A stretch of DNA of 64,000 nucleotides, from NCBI GenBank assembly GCA_016712445.1, contig JADJRB010000002.1:310001-374000 (forward strand), given 5' to 3'. How positions within the stretch are numbered: position 1 is the first letter of the stretch; the number at the start of each line of letters is the position of its first letter. Source of the DNA: Acidobacteriota bacterium. GTDB lineage: Bacteria; Pseudomonadota; Alphaproteobacteria; Caulobacterales; Hyphomonadaceae. The position numbers were made by a program, and so were the translations under genes. The notes below the pieces were generated by a model. That model ran no database searches. It saw only the letters and a program-made list of their open reading frames with translations, and was not told the origin of the DNA. Shown here piece by piece: positions 26,299 through 33,625 of the stretch.

Positions 26299-26481
26299 AT
26301 GGCTGTCCCCAAGAGCAAGAAATCGAAGTCGCGCACCCGCATGCGCCGCGCGCACGACCGCCTCGACATGAACACCTACATCGAAGACGCCTCGTCGGGC
26401 GAGCTTCGCCGTCCGCACCACATCGACCTGAAAACGGGCGTGTACCGCGGCAAGCAGATCCTGGAGCCGCAGGAAGACTAA
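26299..26481 (+). CDS. rpmF: 50S ribosomal protein L32
   Basis: A 60-residue basic protein starting MAVPKSKKSKSRTRMRRAHDR, the classic L32 N-terminus, and ending with CHR-free LRRPHHIDLKTGVYRGKQIL. The zinc-finger cysteines of some L32 proteins are absent, as in most alphaproteobacteria. The ATG at 26299 gives the exact family start; the reading frame is open further upstream but that stretch is unrelated. It stands alone, not next to plsX or fabH, and is closed by its own terminator. Confidence 0.96.
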   Translation: MAVPKSKKSKSRTRMRRAHDRLDMNTYIEDASSGELRRPHHIDLKTGVYRGKQILEPQED

Positions 26482-26504
26482 GCCTTCCGAACAGGCTCAA
26501 CACA

Positions 26505-26535
26505 GGCCTCGCCTCGCGGCGGGGCCTTTTGTTTT
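26505..26535 (+). terminator. Rho-independent terminator after rpmF
   Basis: GGCCTCGCC pairs with GGCGGGGCC (9 bp, one T-G wobble) across a TCGC loop and is followed by TTTTGTTTTG, 23 nt after the rpmF stop. Confidence 0.9.
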
Positions 26536-26629
26536 GGGGATCGCTGCGGCGGCGAGAGGACTTGCGAAGGCGAGCGGCGCGCTCTAACGCCTGCGGCAAC
26601 TCCCCCAGCCGCCCCGAAGGACCCGATCC

Positions 26630-27910
26630 ATGAGCGAGATCATCGACATTCACGCCCGCGAAATTCTCGATAGCCGGGGCAACCCGACGGTTGAGGTTGA
26701 TGTGACGCTTGAGGACGGCTCCACGGGTCGCGCGGCCGTTCCATCGGGCGCCTCAACAGGTGCCTATGAGGCGCACGAGCAGCGCGACGGCGACAAGTCC
26801 CGCTACGGCGGCAAGGGCGTGCTGAAGGCCGTCGATGCCGTCAACGGCGAAATCTGCAACGAACTGACCGGCCTCGATGCGACTGACCAGCGCATGATCG
26901 ACATGTTGATGATTGATCTCGACGGGACTGAGAACAAGAACCGCCTCGGCGCCAACGCCATCCTCGGCGTGTCGCTGGCGGTTGCGAAGGCCGCCGCTGA
27001 AGCCTGCTCGATGCCGCTTTACCGCTATATCGGCGGCGCCAATGCCCGCGTCCTGCCGACGCCGATGATGAACATCATCAATGGCGGCGCCCACGCGGAC
27101 AACCCGATCGACATCCAGGAATTCATGATCATGCCGGTCAGCGCCGAAAGCATGGCGGATGCCGTGCGCGTCGGGGCAGAGGTATTCCATTCGCTGAAGA
27201 AGACGTTGCACGACGCCGGCCACAACACAAACGTCGGCGACGAAGGCGGATTTGCCCCGAACATCGGCTCGACCGACGAGGCAATCGGCTTCATCCTGAA
27301 AGCCATCGAGAAAGCGGGTTACAAACCTGGCGAAGATGTTGCGCTGGCGCTCGATGCGGCCTCCACCGAGTTCTTCAAGAACGGCAAGTATGAACTGGCC
27401 GGGGAAGGCAAGTCGCTGTCATCCGAGCAGTTTGCAAAGTATCTCGCCGACCTGTGCGGCCGCTATCCGATCCTGTCGATCGAAGACGGCATGGCCGAGG
27501 ACGATTGGGACGGCTGGATCGCGCTGACCGGCATGCTTGGCGACAAGGTGCAGCTGGTCGGCGATGACCTGTTCGTGACCAACCCGGACCGCCTCGCGAT
27601 GGGCCTGTCGCGCGGCGCGGCGAACTCGATCCTGGTGAAGGTCAACCAGATTGGAACGCTCTCGGAAACGCTGGACGCGGTCGAACTGGCGCACCTGCAC
27701 GGTTATACCGCTGTGATGAGCCACCGTTCGGGCGAGACCGAGGACTCGACGATCGCGGACCTCGCGGTGGCGACCAATTGCGGGCAGATCAAGACCGGCT
27801 CGCTCAGCCGTTCTGACCGGATCGCGAAATACAACCAGCTCATCCGGATTGAGGAAGAACTGGGCCCGATCGGCATTTATGCCGGTCTTTCGCGCATCAA
27901 TGCCGGGTGA
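26630..27910 (+). CDS. eno: Enolase
   Basis: Enolase interconverts 2-phosphoglycerate and phosphoenolpyruvate and is often an RNA degradosome partner. The 426-residue protein is full length: N-terminal IDIHAREILDSRGNPTVEVDV, flexible loop PSGASTGAYEAHE, the catalytic Glu/Lys and magnesium ligands in LALDAAST, LSIEDGMAEDDWDGW and VGDDLFVTN, and the signature SHRSGETEDSTIADLAVA. It has its own upstream region after the rpmF terminator. The TIR-domain gene starts 81 nt downstream. Confidence 0.98.
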   Translation: MSEIIDIHAREILDSRGNPTVEVDVTLEDGSTGRAAVPSGASTGAYEAHEQRDGDKSRYGGKGVLKAVDAVNGEICNELTGLDATDQRMIDMLMIDLDGTENKNRLGANAILGVSLAVAKAAAEACSMPLYRYIGGANARVLPTPMMNIINGGAHADNPIDIQEFMIMPVSAESMADAVRVGAEVFHSLKKTLHDAGHNTNVGDEGGFAPNIGSTDEAIGFILKAIEKAGYKPGEDVALALDAASTEFFKNGKYELAGEGKSLSSEQFAKYLADLCGRYPILSIEDGMAEDDWDGWIALTGMLGDKVQLVGDDLFVTNPDRLAMGLSRGAANSILVKVNQIGTLSETLDAVELAHLHGYTAVMSHRSGETEDSTIADLAVATNCGQIKTGSLSRSDRIAKYNQLIRIEEELGPIGIYAGLSRINAG

Positions 27911-27991
27911 ACACGGATTAATTTACCGAAAGGCGACCTGTCCGGAAGTTCGTGCTAGAGGCGAAAGCTCGGCTGAGCACGGGTCAGGGGC

Positions 27992-29134
27992 ATGCGCCAG
28001 ATTTACCTGCTGGCTTCCGAATCGGATGCGGAGGCGGCTGCGGAGGTGGAAGCACTGCTCCGGCAGCGCGGCTACATGGTGCGACGGGCTGAGGAGAAGT
28101 TTGCGTATCCGCCCGCCCGGCGGGAGGAAATCACGCTCGCGCTCTGGTCGCACGCCGTGCAGTTTTCGGCCAAGCAGATCCTGTTCACGAACCGCGCGAT
28201 TGATGCGTGGACGGAAGGCAGGCTGATTTTTGCGCGGCTCGATCACACGCTGCAGCCACGCGGGCTGGGCGATGTTGCCGCGATCGATCTTTCCTTCGCG
28301 CCGGCGCGGATTGCGACCGTCTGGAAAATTGTCGAAGCCGCGCAGGAAATCGACCGGGCGATGGCGGATCGCCGGCGGGAAGCCGGGCCGGGCGGCACTG
28401 GGGGTTCGAGCGAAAGCGATGAGACCGACCGGTATGCTGATGAGGACCAGCCGGGCGAGCCGGAGACGCCCTCGTTTTCAGAAGGGCACGCGCTGATATT
28501 CGGTATCGTTGCGGCCGGGGCGCTGGCCTCGTTCGGGTTTGTCGCGATGCCGTTTGCGTCGACGGGCCTGCTGGCCATCGCTTCGCTTGCCTGGGGCTCA
28601 GTCGCCGGCGTGGTCGCCGGATTCTTTGGCGGACGACGTGAAGCGCGCCAACGGCCCGCGCTGAAGAAGGCGCGCGCTGCGCCGCCGCCGCCCGCGCCGG
28701 CAGCGGAAGCGCGCGAGGAAGCTGCAGCGCCCGACACCTCCGAACCAGCGGCTGTATTCGTGTCATACTCGCGCCGGGATGGGCCTGTGGTTTACCCGAT
28801 GGTGGCTGAAGTCGAGGCAGGCGGGCGCGCCGTCTGGATCGACAAGGAAGAGATACACGCGGGCGGAAACTGGGCGGGCATGATCGTGCGCGCGATTCGC
28901 GATTCCGACACGTTCTGCCTGATGTGCTCGGCTGAGGCCTTCCAGTCCGACAATGTGCGGCGGGAGATATACATTGCCGACAAGTACAAGCGGAAGCTCC
29001 TGCCGGTGCGGCTGGATTTCGCCGAGATGCCCGAGGATTTCGAGTATTTCCTGATCGACCGGCAATGGCTGGACCTCACAGCGGTGGATCCGGCGGAGAG
29101 AGCATTACGATTGAAGGCCGCTCTGGCCCGGTAA
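27992..29134 (+). CDS. TIR-domain membrane protein (TIR-like / two TM helices / TIR)
   Basis: A 380-residue protein with three parts. Residues 1-100 look like a diverged TIR fold (IYLLASESDAEAAAEVEALLRQRGYMV, later ILFTNRAI and LIFARLD). An acidic disordered stretch (130-165) leads to two adjacent hydrophobic helices (about 167-188 and 191-213) and a Pro/Ala/Glu-rich linker. The C-terminal TIR domain (about 253-345) is classical: AVFVSYSRRDG, RAVWIDKEEIHAGGNW, then SDTFCLMCSAEAFQSDNVRREI, where Glu325 sits at the catalytic Glu position of NADase TIRs. A TIR at the membrane suggests NAD hydrolysis or signalling, but no toxin, sensor or defence partner lies nearby. It sits between eno and ftsB. 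No studied family with this exact layout was recognised. Confidence 0.8.
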   Translation: MRQIYLLASESDAEAAAEVEALLRQRGYMVRRAEEKFAYPPARREEITLALWSHAVQFSAKQILFTNRAIDAWTEGRLIFARLDHTLQPRGLGDVAAIDLSFAPARIATVWKIVEAAQEIDRAMADRRREAGPGGTGGSSESDETDRYADEDQPGEPETPSFSEGHALIFGIVAAGALASFGFVAMPFASTGLLAIASLAWGSVAGVVAGFFGGRREARQRPALKKARAAPPPPAPAAEAREEAAAPDTSEPAAVFVSYSRRDGPVVYPMVAEVEAGGRAVWIDKEEIHAGGNWAGMIVRAIRDSDTFCLMCSAEAFQSDNVRREIYIADKYKRKLLPVRLDFAEMPEDFEYFLIDRQWLDLTAVDPAERALRLKAALAR

Positions 29135-29169
29135 GGGATTGGTTACCCCCGGCGTTTACCAGTGAGTCC

Positions 29170-29469
29170 ATGGTTACTCGGCTTCAGGCTCTCGGGCTCA
29201 GTCTTCTGGTGCTCTACTTCGCCTACCACGCATTCGCGGGGGAGAAGGGGCTCGGCCGTTGGACTGATTCGCAGATCGAACTCGAGAACCGCCAGCGAGA
29301 CCTTGCTCAGGTGCAGGACGAGATCGAACGCCTGCGCGCCGACATTCGCCGGCTGACGCCGGGCGCTGAAGATCCCGACTATGTGGAGGCATTGGCCCGC
29401 GACAAGCTGGCCTTCGTGTATCCGGGCGAGATTGTCTTGCTTGTGCCGGAACGCAGCTCTGCAAATTGA
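29170..29469 (+). CDS. ftsB: Cell division protein FtsB (DivIC family septum initiator)
   Basis: A 99-residue bitopic protein. It has a short cytoplasmic start, one transmembrane helix (LQALGLSLLVLYFAYHAFAG) and a periplasmic coiled coil (SQIELENRQRDLAQVQDEIERLRADIRRL), followed by DPDYVEALARDKLAFVYPGEIVLLVP, the DivIC signature. FtsB with FtsL and FtsQ activates FtsWI at the septum. The ATG at 29170 was chosen because the helix begins just after it; the reading frame is open upstream over unrelated residues. It lies directly before pdhA, a neighbour order common in alphaproteobacteria. Confidence 0.93.
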   Translation: MVTRLQALGLSLLVLYFAYHAFAGEKGLGRWTDSQIELENRQRDLAQVQDEIERLRADIRRLTPGAEDPDYVEALARDKLAFVYPGEIVLLVPERSSAN

Positions 29470-29484
29470 CAACGATGTTCTGAC

Positions 29485-29513
29485 TTGTCGCTGCAAAAAT
29501 GCCGCGACATAAG
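29485..29513 (+). promoter_or_regulatory. Candidate promoter and inverted repeat for the pdh operon
   Basis: TTGTCG (29485-29490) and CATAAG (29508-29513) are 17 nt apart and resemble alphaproteobacterial -35 and -10 boxes. The pair overlaps an inverted repeat, TGTCGC (29486-29491) and GCGACA (29504-29509). A repressor bound there would block the promoter. GGGAGG, the pdhA ribosome-binding site, follows. This was read by eye and is unsupported by expression data. Confidence 0.35.
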
Positions 29514-29533
29514 AAGTCAGGGAGGCACGTTGC

Positions 29534-30544
29534 ATGGCCACTAAACCTAAAAGTTCGAAAAAAGTACCCGCCAAGGCCCCCAAGGCCGACATGCTGAAAT
29601 TCTACCGCGAGATGCTGCTGATCCGGCGGTTCGAGGAAAAGGCCGGCCAGCTCTACGGCATGGGCAAGATTGCCGGCTTCTGCCACCTCTATATCGGGCA
29701 GGAAGCAGTCGTGACCGGTATGCAGGCCTGCCTGAAGGACGGTGACCAGGTGATCACCGGCTACCGCGACCACGGCCACATGCTGGCCTGCGGGATGGAC
29801 CCGAAAGGCGTCATGGCGGAACTGACCGGACGCGTCGGCGGTTTGTCGAAAGGCAAGGGCGGCTCGATGCACATGTTCTCCAAGGAAAAGAACTTTTTCG
29901 GCGGTCACGGCATCGTGGGCGCACAGGTTCCGCTCGGAACCGGCCTCGCCTTCGCCAACAAGTATCGCGGCAATGACAATATTTCGGTGGCTTACTTCGG
30001 CGACGGCGCCGCGAACCAGGGGCAGGTCTACGAGGCGTTCAACATGGCATCGCTGTGGAAGCTGCCGGTTATCTACGTGATCGAGAACAACATGTACGCG
30101 ATGGGAACGAGCGTGGAGCGCCATGCCTCAGAGACCGAACTGTTCAAGCGCGGCATCAGCTTCGAGATCGAGGGCGAAGAAGTTGATGGTATGGATGTGC
30201 TGGCCGTGCGCGAAGCAGGCGAGAAAGCCGTGAAGCACGCGCGCAGCGGCAAAGGCCCGTTCATTCTTGAAATGAAGACCTATCGCTATCGCGGTCACTC
30301 GATGTCGGACCCTGCGAAGTATCGCAAACGCGAGGAGGTCGACGATATCCGCTCGCACCATGACCCGATCGAGGGGCTGAAGGGCCAGCTGATCGAGCAG
30401 GGGCACGCGACCGAAGACGATCTCAAGAAAATCGACAACGAGATCAAGGCGATCGTGAAGGAAGCCTCGGACTTCTCGCTGGAGAGTCCGGAGCCCGATG
30501 CGGATCAGCTGTGGACGGATGTTTTGATCGAGGGTGAAGTCTGA
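29534..30544 (+). CDS. pdhA: Pyruvate dehydrogenase E1 component, alpha subunit
   Basis: The alpha subunit of the heterotetrameric E1 carries out ThDP-dependent decarboxylation of pyruvate. The 336-residue protein has the opening MLKFYREMLLIRRFEEKAGQLYGMGKIAGFCHLYIGQEA, the ThDP motif GDGAANQGQVYEAFNMA...VIENN, and the conserved phospho-loop-like YRYRGHSMSDPAKYR. A Lys/Pro-rich N-terminal tail precedes the domain. It overlaps pdhB by 1 nt (TGATG). It is first in the operon pdhA-pdhB-pdhC-lipoprotein-lpdA. Confidence 0.97.
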   Translation: MATKPKSSKKVPAKAPKADMLKFYREMLLIRRFEEKAGQLYGMGKIAGFCHLYIGQEAVVTGMQACLKDGDQVITGYRDHGHMLACGMDPKGVMAELTGRVGGLSKGKGGSMHMFSKEKNFFGGHGIVGAQVPLGTGLAFANKYRGNDNISVAYFGDGAANQGQVYEAFNMASLWKLPVIYVIENNMYAMGTSVERHASETELFKRGISFEIEGEEVDGMDVLAVREAGEKAVKHARSGKGPFILEMKTYRYRGHSMSDPAKYRKREEVDDIRSHHDPIEGLKGQLIEQGHATEDDLKKIDNEIKAIVKEASDFSLESPEPDADQLWTDVLIEGEV

Positions 30545-31950
30545 TGTCGGTGGATATCCTGATGCCGGCCCTGTCGCCAACCATGGAGGAGGGCACGCTC
30601 TCGAAATGGCTGAAGAAGGAAGGCGACGCCGTGAAATCCGGCGACATTATTGCCGAGATCGAGACCGACAAGGCGACGATGGAAGTCGAAGCGGTCGATG
30701 AGGGCGTGCTGGCGAAAATCCTCGTGCCCGAAGGTACCGAAGGTGTGAAGGTAAATGCGGTCATCGCCGTTCTGTCCGAGGACGGAGAAAACGCGTCAGA
30801 CGCAGCAGCCAAATCGAAGCCTGCCGAGGCGAGGCCTGAGGCCAGGGCGGAAGCTGCTGTGCCGGAGACGGACAAGGCAAAGCCGGAACCGGAAGCCGAA
30901 CGCGAGGCTGCACCGCCGAAGGCGGCCGTGAAGGCCGATCCTTCGATTCCGGAGGGCACCAACTTCACCGAGACAACCGTACGCGACGCCTTGCGCGACG
31001 CGATGGCCGAGGAGATGCGCCGTGACGAGCGGGTGTTCGTCATGGGCGAGGAAGTCGCGCAGTACCAGGGCGCCTACAAGGTGACGCGCGAACTGCTTCA
31101 GGAATTCGGCGAGCGGCGCGTGATCGATACGCCGATCACGGAGCATGGCTTTGCGGGTCTTGGTGTTGGCGCTGCCTTTGCGGGCCTGAAGCCGATCGTC
31201 GAATTCATGACCTTCAACTTCGCCATGCAGGCCATCGACCAGATCATCAACTCGGCGGCCAAGACGCTCTACATGAGCGGCGGCCAGATGGGATGCCCGA
31301 TCGTGTTCCGCGGCCCGAACGGCGCGGCGAGCCGCGTCGGCGCGCAGCATAGTCAGGACTACTCGGCCTGGTATGCGCAGATTCCCGGCCTGAAGGTGAT
31401 CGCGCCCTATGATGCGGCTGATGCCAAGGGCCTGCTCAAGGCCGCGATCCGCGATCCGAACCCGGTCGTCTTCCTCGAGCATGAGCTGCTCTACGGACAG
31501 TCCTTCCCGGTGCCGGACATGGACGATTTCATCCTGCCGATCGGCAAGGCGGCCGTGAAACGCGAAGGCACGGATGTCACGCTGGTCGCGCATTCCCGCA
31601 TGGTGGGTTTCGCCTTGCAGGCGGCCGAGCGCCTTGCTGAAGAAGGCATCAGCGCCGAAGTGATCGACCTGCGCACGCTGCGTCCGCTTGATACGGACAC
31701 GGTGATCGAGAGCGTGAAGAAGACGAACCGCCTCGTATGCTGCGAAGAAGGCTGGCGCTTCATGGGCGTCGGCGCCGAGATTGCCGCGACGGTTGTGGCC
31801 GAGGCGTTCGACTACCTCGATGCGCCGCCGGTGCGCGTGCACCAGAAGGACGTGCCGCTGCCGTATGCCGCCAATCTCGAAGCCCTGAGTCTTCCGAATG
31901 CGGATGATATCGTCCGTGCCGCGAAGAAGGTGTGTGAGGGAGCGTTCTGA
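30544..31950 (+). CDS. pdhB: Pyruvate dehydrogenase E1 beta subunit with N-terminal lipoyl domain
   Basis: This 468-residue E1-beta has a complete lipoyl domain at residues 1-80 (lipoyl Lys in EIETDKATMEVEAVDEG), an Ala/Glu/Lys/Pro-rich linker (about 80-140), and then the transketolase-like E1-beta domain (TVRDALRDAMAEEMRRDERVFVMGEEVAQYQGAYKVT...). Fusion of a lipoyl domain to E1-beta is a known feature of alphaproteobacterial PDH. Its lipoyl domain is nearly identical to the one in pdhC downstream, suggesting duplication. It overlaps pdhA and pdhC by 1 nt each. Confidence 0.97.
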   Translation: MSVDILMPALSPTMEEGTLSKWLKKEGDAVKSGDIIAEIETDKATMEVEAVDEGVLAKILVPEGTEGVKVNAVIAVLSEDGENASDAAAKSKPAEARPEARAEAAVPETDKAKPEPEAEREAAPPKAAVKADPSIPEGTNFTETTVRDALRDAMAEEMRRDERVFVMGEEVAQYQGAYKVTRELLQEFGERRVIDTPITEHGFAGLGVGAAFAGLKPIVEFMTFNFAMQAIDQIINSAAKTLYMSGGQMGCPIVFRGPNGAASRVGAQHSQDYSAWYAQIPGLKVIAPYDAADAKGLLKAAIRDPNPVVFLEHELLYGQSFPVPDMDDFILPIGKAAVKREGTDVTLVAHSRMVGFALQAAERLAEEGISAEVIDLRTLRPLDTDTVIESVKKTNRLVCCEEGWRFMGVGAEIAATVVAEAFDYLDAPPVRVHQKDVPLPYAANLEALSLPNADDIVRAAKKVCEGAF

Positions 31951-33287
31951 TGCCCGTCAACATCACGATGCCTGCGCTGAGCCCCACGATGGAAGAGGGC
32001 ACGCTCGCCAAATGGCGCGTCAAGGAAGGCGACGAGATCAAGTCCGGCATGATCATTGCCGAGATCGAGACCGATAAGGCGACGATGGAAGTCGAGGCCG
32101 TCGATGAAGGCAGGATGGGCAAGATCATGGTGCCGGCAGGCACCGAAGGCGTGAAGGTCAACGCCGTGATCGCGGTCCTGCTGGAGGAGGGCGAGAGCGC
32201 CGCCGACGTGAAAGCGCCTGCCGCGGCTCCGGCGAAGGCAGAAGTTGCGCCCGCGCCAAAGCCATCAACGTCTCCCGCTGCCTCCTCCTCTCCGCCCACC
32301 CCGGCGAAAGCCGGGGTCCAGTCTGCGGTGGCCGTTCTGGATCCCGGCCTTCGCCGGGATGAGCGGCAGAGTGGGGGGCGTGTCATGGCGAGCCCCCTCG
32401 CCAAGCGCATCGCTGCCAACAAGGGTATTGATCTGAAGGCCCTCAAAGGTTCCGGACCGCATGGACGGATCATCCGCCGGGATGTCGAGAAGGCGAAACC
32501 GGGCGCGTCCCAGCCCGCCGCTGGCGGCGCAGCGGCACCGCTCTCGGCCGACGGGCTGATCCTGCCGCAGGTGCTCGACGACCGGGTCTATGCGCCGGAC
32601 ACTTACGAAATGAAGCCGCTCGACGGCATGCGCAAGACGGTCGCGAAGCGCCTGACGCAGAGCTTCATGCAGGTGCCGCACTTCCCGCTGAACGTCGACA
32701 TCCAGCTCGACAATCTTCTGGAGAGCCGCGCGGCCATCAACGCTGCCGCACCGAAGGACGTGAAGATTTCGGTCAATGACTTGCTGATCAAGGCTTGTGC
32801 GCTGGCGCTGATGGACGAGCCGGACTGCAATGCGTCGTACACGGACAAGGGCATCGCCTATCACAAGCAAGCCAACATTTCGGTCGCTGTGGCGGTCGAG
32901 GGCGGGTTGATCACGCCAGTGATCTTCAAGGCGGAAGGCAAGGGTCTCGCCGAGATTTCCGAAGAGATGAAGGACCTTGCCGCCCGCGCCCGAGACCGCA
33001 AACTGAAGCCCCAAGAATACATGGGCGGCACGTTCTCGATCTCGAACCTCGGCATGTTCGGCATCAAGTCGTTCGCCTCGATCATCAATCCTCCGGAGGG
33101 TATGATCCTGTCGGTCGGCGTCGGCGAGAAGCGCCCGGTCGTCGACGAGAACGGTAATGTAGTTGTCCGTACCGTGATGACGGTCACGCTGACCTGCGAC
33201 CACCGCGTGATCGGCGGGGCAGAGGGCGCAAAATGGCTCGCGGCCTTCAAGCGCTACGTGGAAACGCCAGAGGCGATGCTGTTGTGA
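31950..33287 (+). CDS. pdhC: Pyruvate dehydrogenase E2 (dihydrolipoamide acetyltransferase)
   Basis: A 445-residue E2 that forms the core of the complex and transfers acetyl to CoA. The order is lipoyl domain (1-80, Lys in IETDKATME), a linker with an in-frame REP-like palindrome (residues 117-137), the E3-binding domain MASPLAKRIAANKGIDLKALKGSGPHGRIIRRD (about 146-181), and the catalytic domain (215-445). The active-site motif, normally DHRxxDG, reads DHRVIGG: His418 is kept but the usual Asp is Gly422 (GGC at 33213-33215). The overlap GTGA with the next gene couples translation. Identity is certain; the effect of the Asp loss is open. Confidence 0.95.
   Translation: MPVNITMPALSPTMEEGTLAKWRVKEGDEIKSGMIIAEIETDKATMEVEAVDEGRMGKIMVPAGTEGVKVNAVIAVLLEEGESAADVKAPAAAPAKAEVAPAPKPSTSPAASSSPPTPAKAGVQSAVAVLDPGLRRDERQSGGRVMASPLAKRIAANKGIDLKALKGSGPHGRIIRRDVEKAKPGASQPAAGGAAAPLSADGLILPQVLDDRVYAPDTYEMKPLDGMRKTVAKRLTQSFMQVPHFPLNVDIQLDNLLESRAAINAAAPKDVKISVNDLLIKACALALMDEPDCNASYTDKGIAYHKQANISVAVAVEGGLITPVIFKAEGKGLAEISEEMKDLAARARDRKLKPQEYMGGTFSISNLGMFGIKSFASIINPPEGMILSVGVGEKRPVVDENGNVVVRTVMTVTLTCDHRVIGGAEGAKWLAAFKRYVETPEAMLL
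32298..32360 (+). repeat. REP-like double palindrome inserted in frame in pdhC
   Basis: Two perfect 8-bp hairpins, ACCCCGGC-GAAA-GCCGGGGT (32298-32317) and ATCCCGGC-CTTC-GCCGGGAT (32341-32360), are joined by 23 nt and are themselves related as an inverted pair (GGGGTCCAG at 32313 against CTGGATCCC at 32337, one wobble). The structure is that of a BIME/REP unit, normally intergenic. Here it is read through and encodes PAKAGVQ...LDPGLRRDE within the flexible linker. No second copy was found in this window. Confidence 0.8.
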
Positions 33288-33625
33288 AGACAGTAGCGAT
33301 CATTGGACTTCTGTCAGTTGCGGCCTGCGCGCATACGCCGGTCTATTCAGCCGCCCAGGTCGAGGCGATCATGCAGCCACTGGCGTATGAACAGCAAATT
33401 GTTCGCAAATGCGATGAAGCCGCAACCATCGCGGACGCGGACAATTTCCTCGCCAGCCTGCGCGGTGATGCCGCTGAGCAAGCCGCAGAAATCCTCTCTT
33501 TCATCACTCTGGAGGTCGCCGAGGGAGAAGCCGAGTACGTCTGCACCGTTGAACTGTACTACTCGACACAGGAGCGCGCCGACGACGCGCGCGCCTTGTG
33601 GGCGACACTGAAAGGCAATTCTTGA
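33284..33625 (+). CDS. Small lipoprotein of unknown function encoded between pdhC and lpdA
   Basis: A 113-residue protein beginning with a lipoprotein signal, MKTVAIIGLLSVAAC (lipobox VAAC, Cys15), so it is predicted to be exported and lipidated. The mature part is acidic, helical in character (QVEAIMQPLAYEQQIVRKCDEAATIADADNFLASL) and has two further Cys residues. The GTG start overlaps the pdhC stop as GTGA with AGAGG about 9 nt upstream, and its own stop overlaps the lpdA ATG by one base, so it is embedded in the PDH message. An envelope protein in this operon is unexpected. No family recognised. Confidence 0.75.
   Translation: MKTVAIIGLLSVAACAHTPVYSAAQVEAIMQPLAYEQQIVRKCDEAATIADADNFLASLRGDAAEQAAEILSFITLEVAEGEAEYVCTVELYYSTQERADDARALWATLKGNS

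Noticed and set aside
27992..29134. TIR gene as part of a known anti-phage system (Thoeris, TIR-SAVED, Pycsar-type)
   Set aside because: No partner such as ThsA, a cyclase or SAVED protein is present. The neighbours are eno and ftsB.
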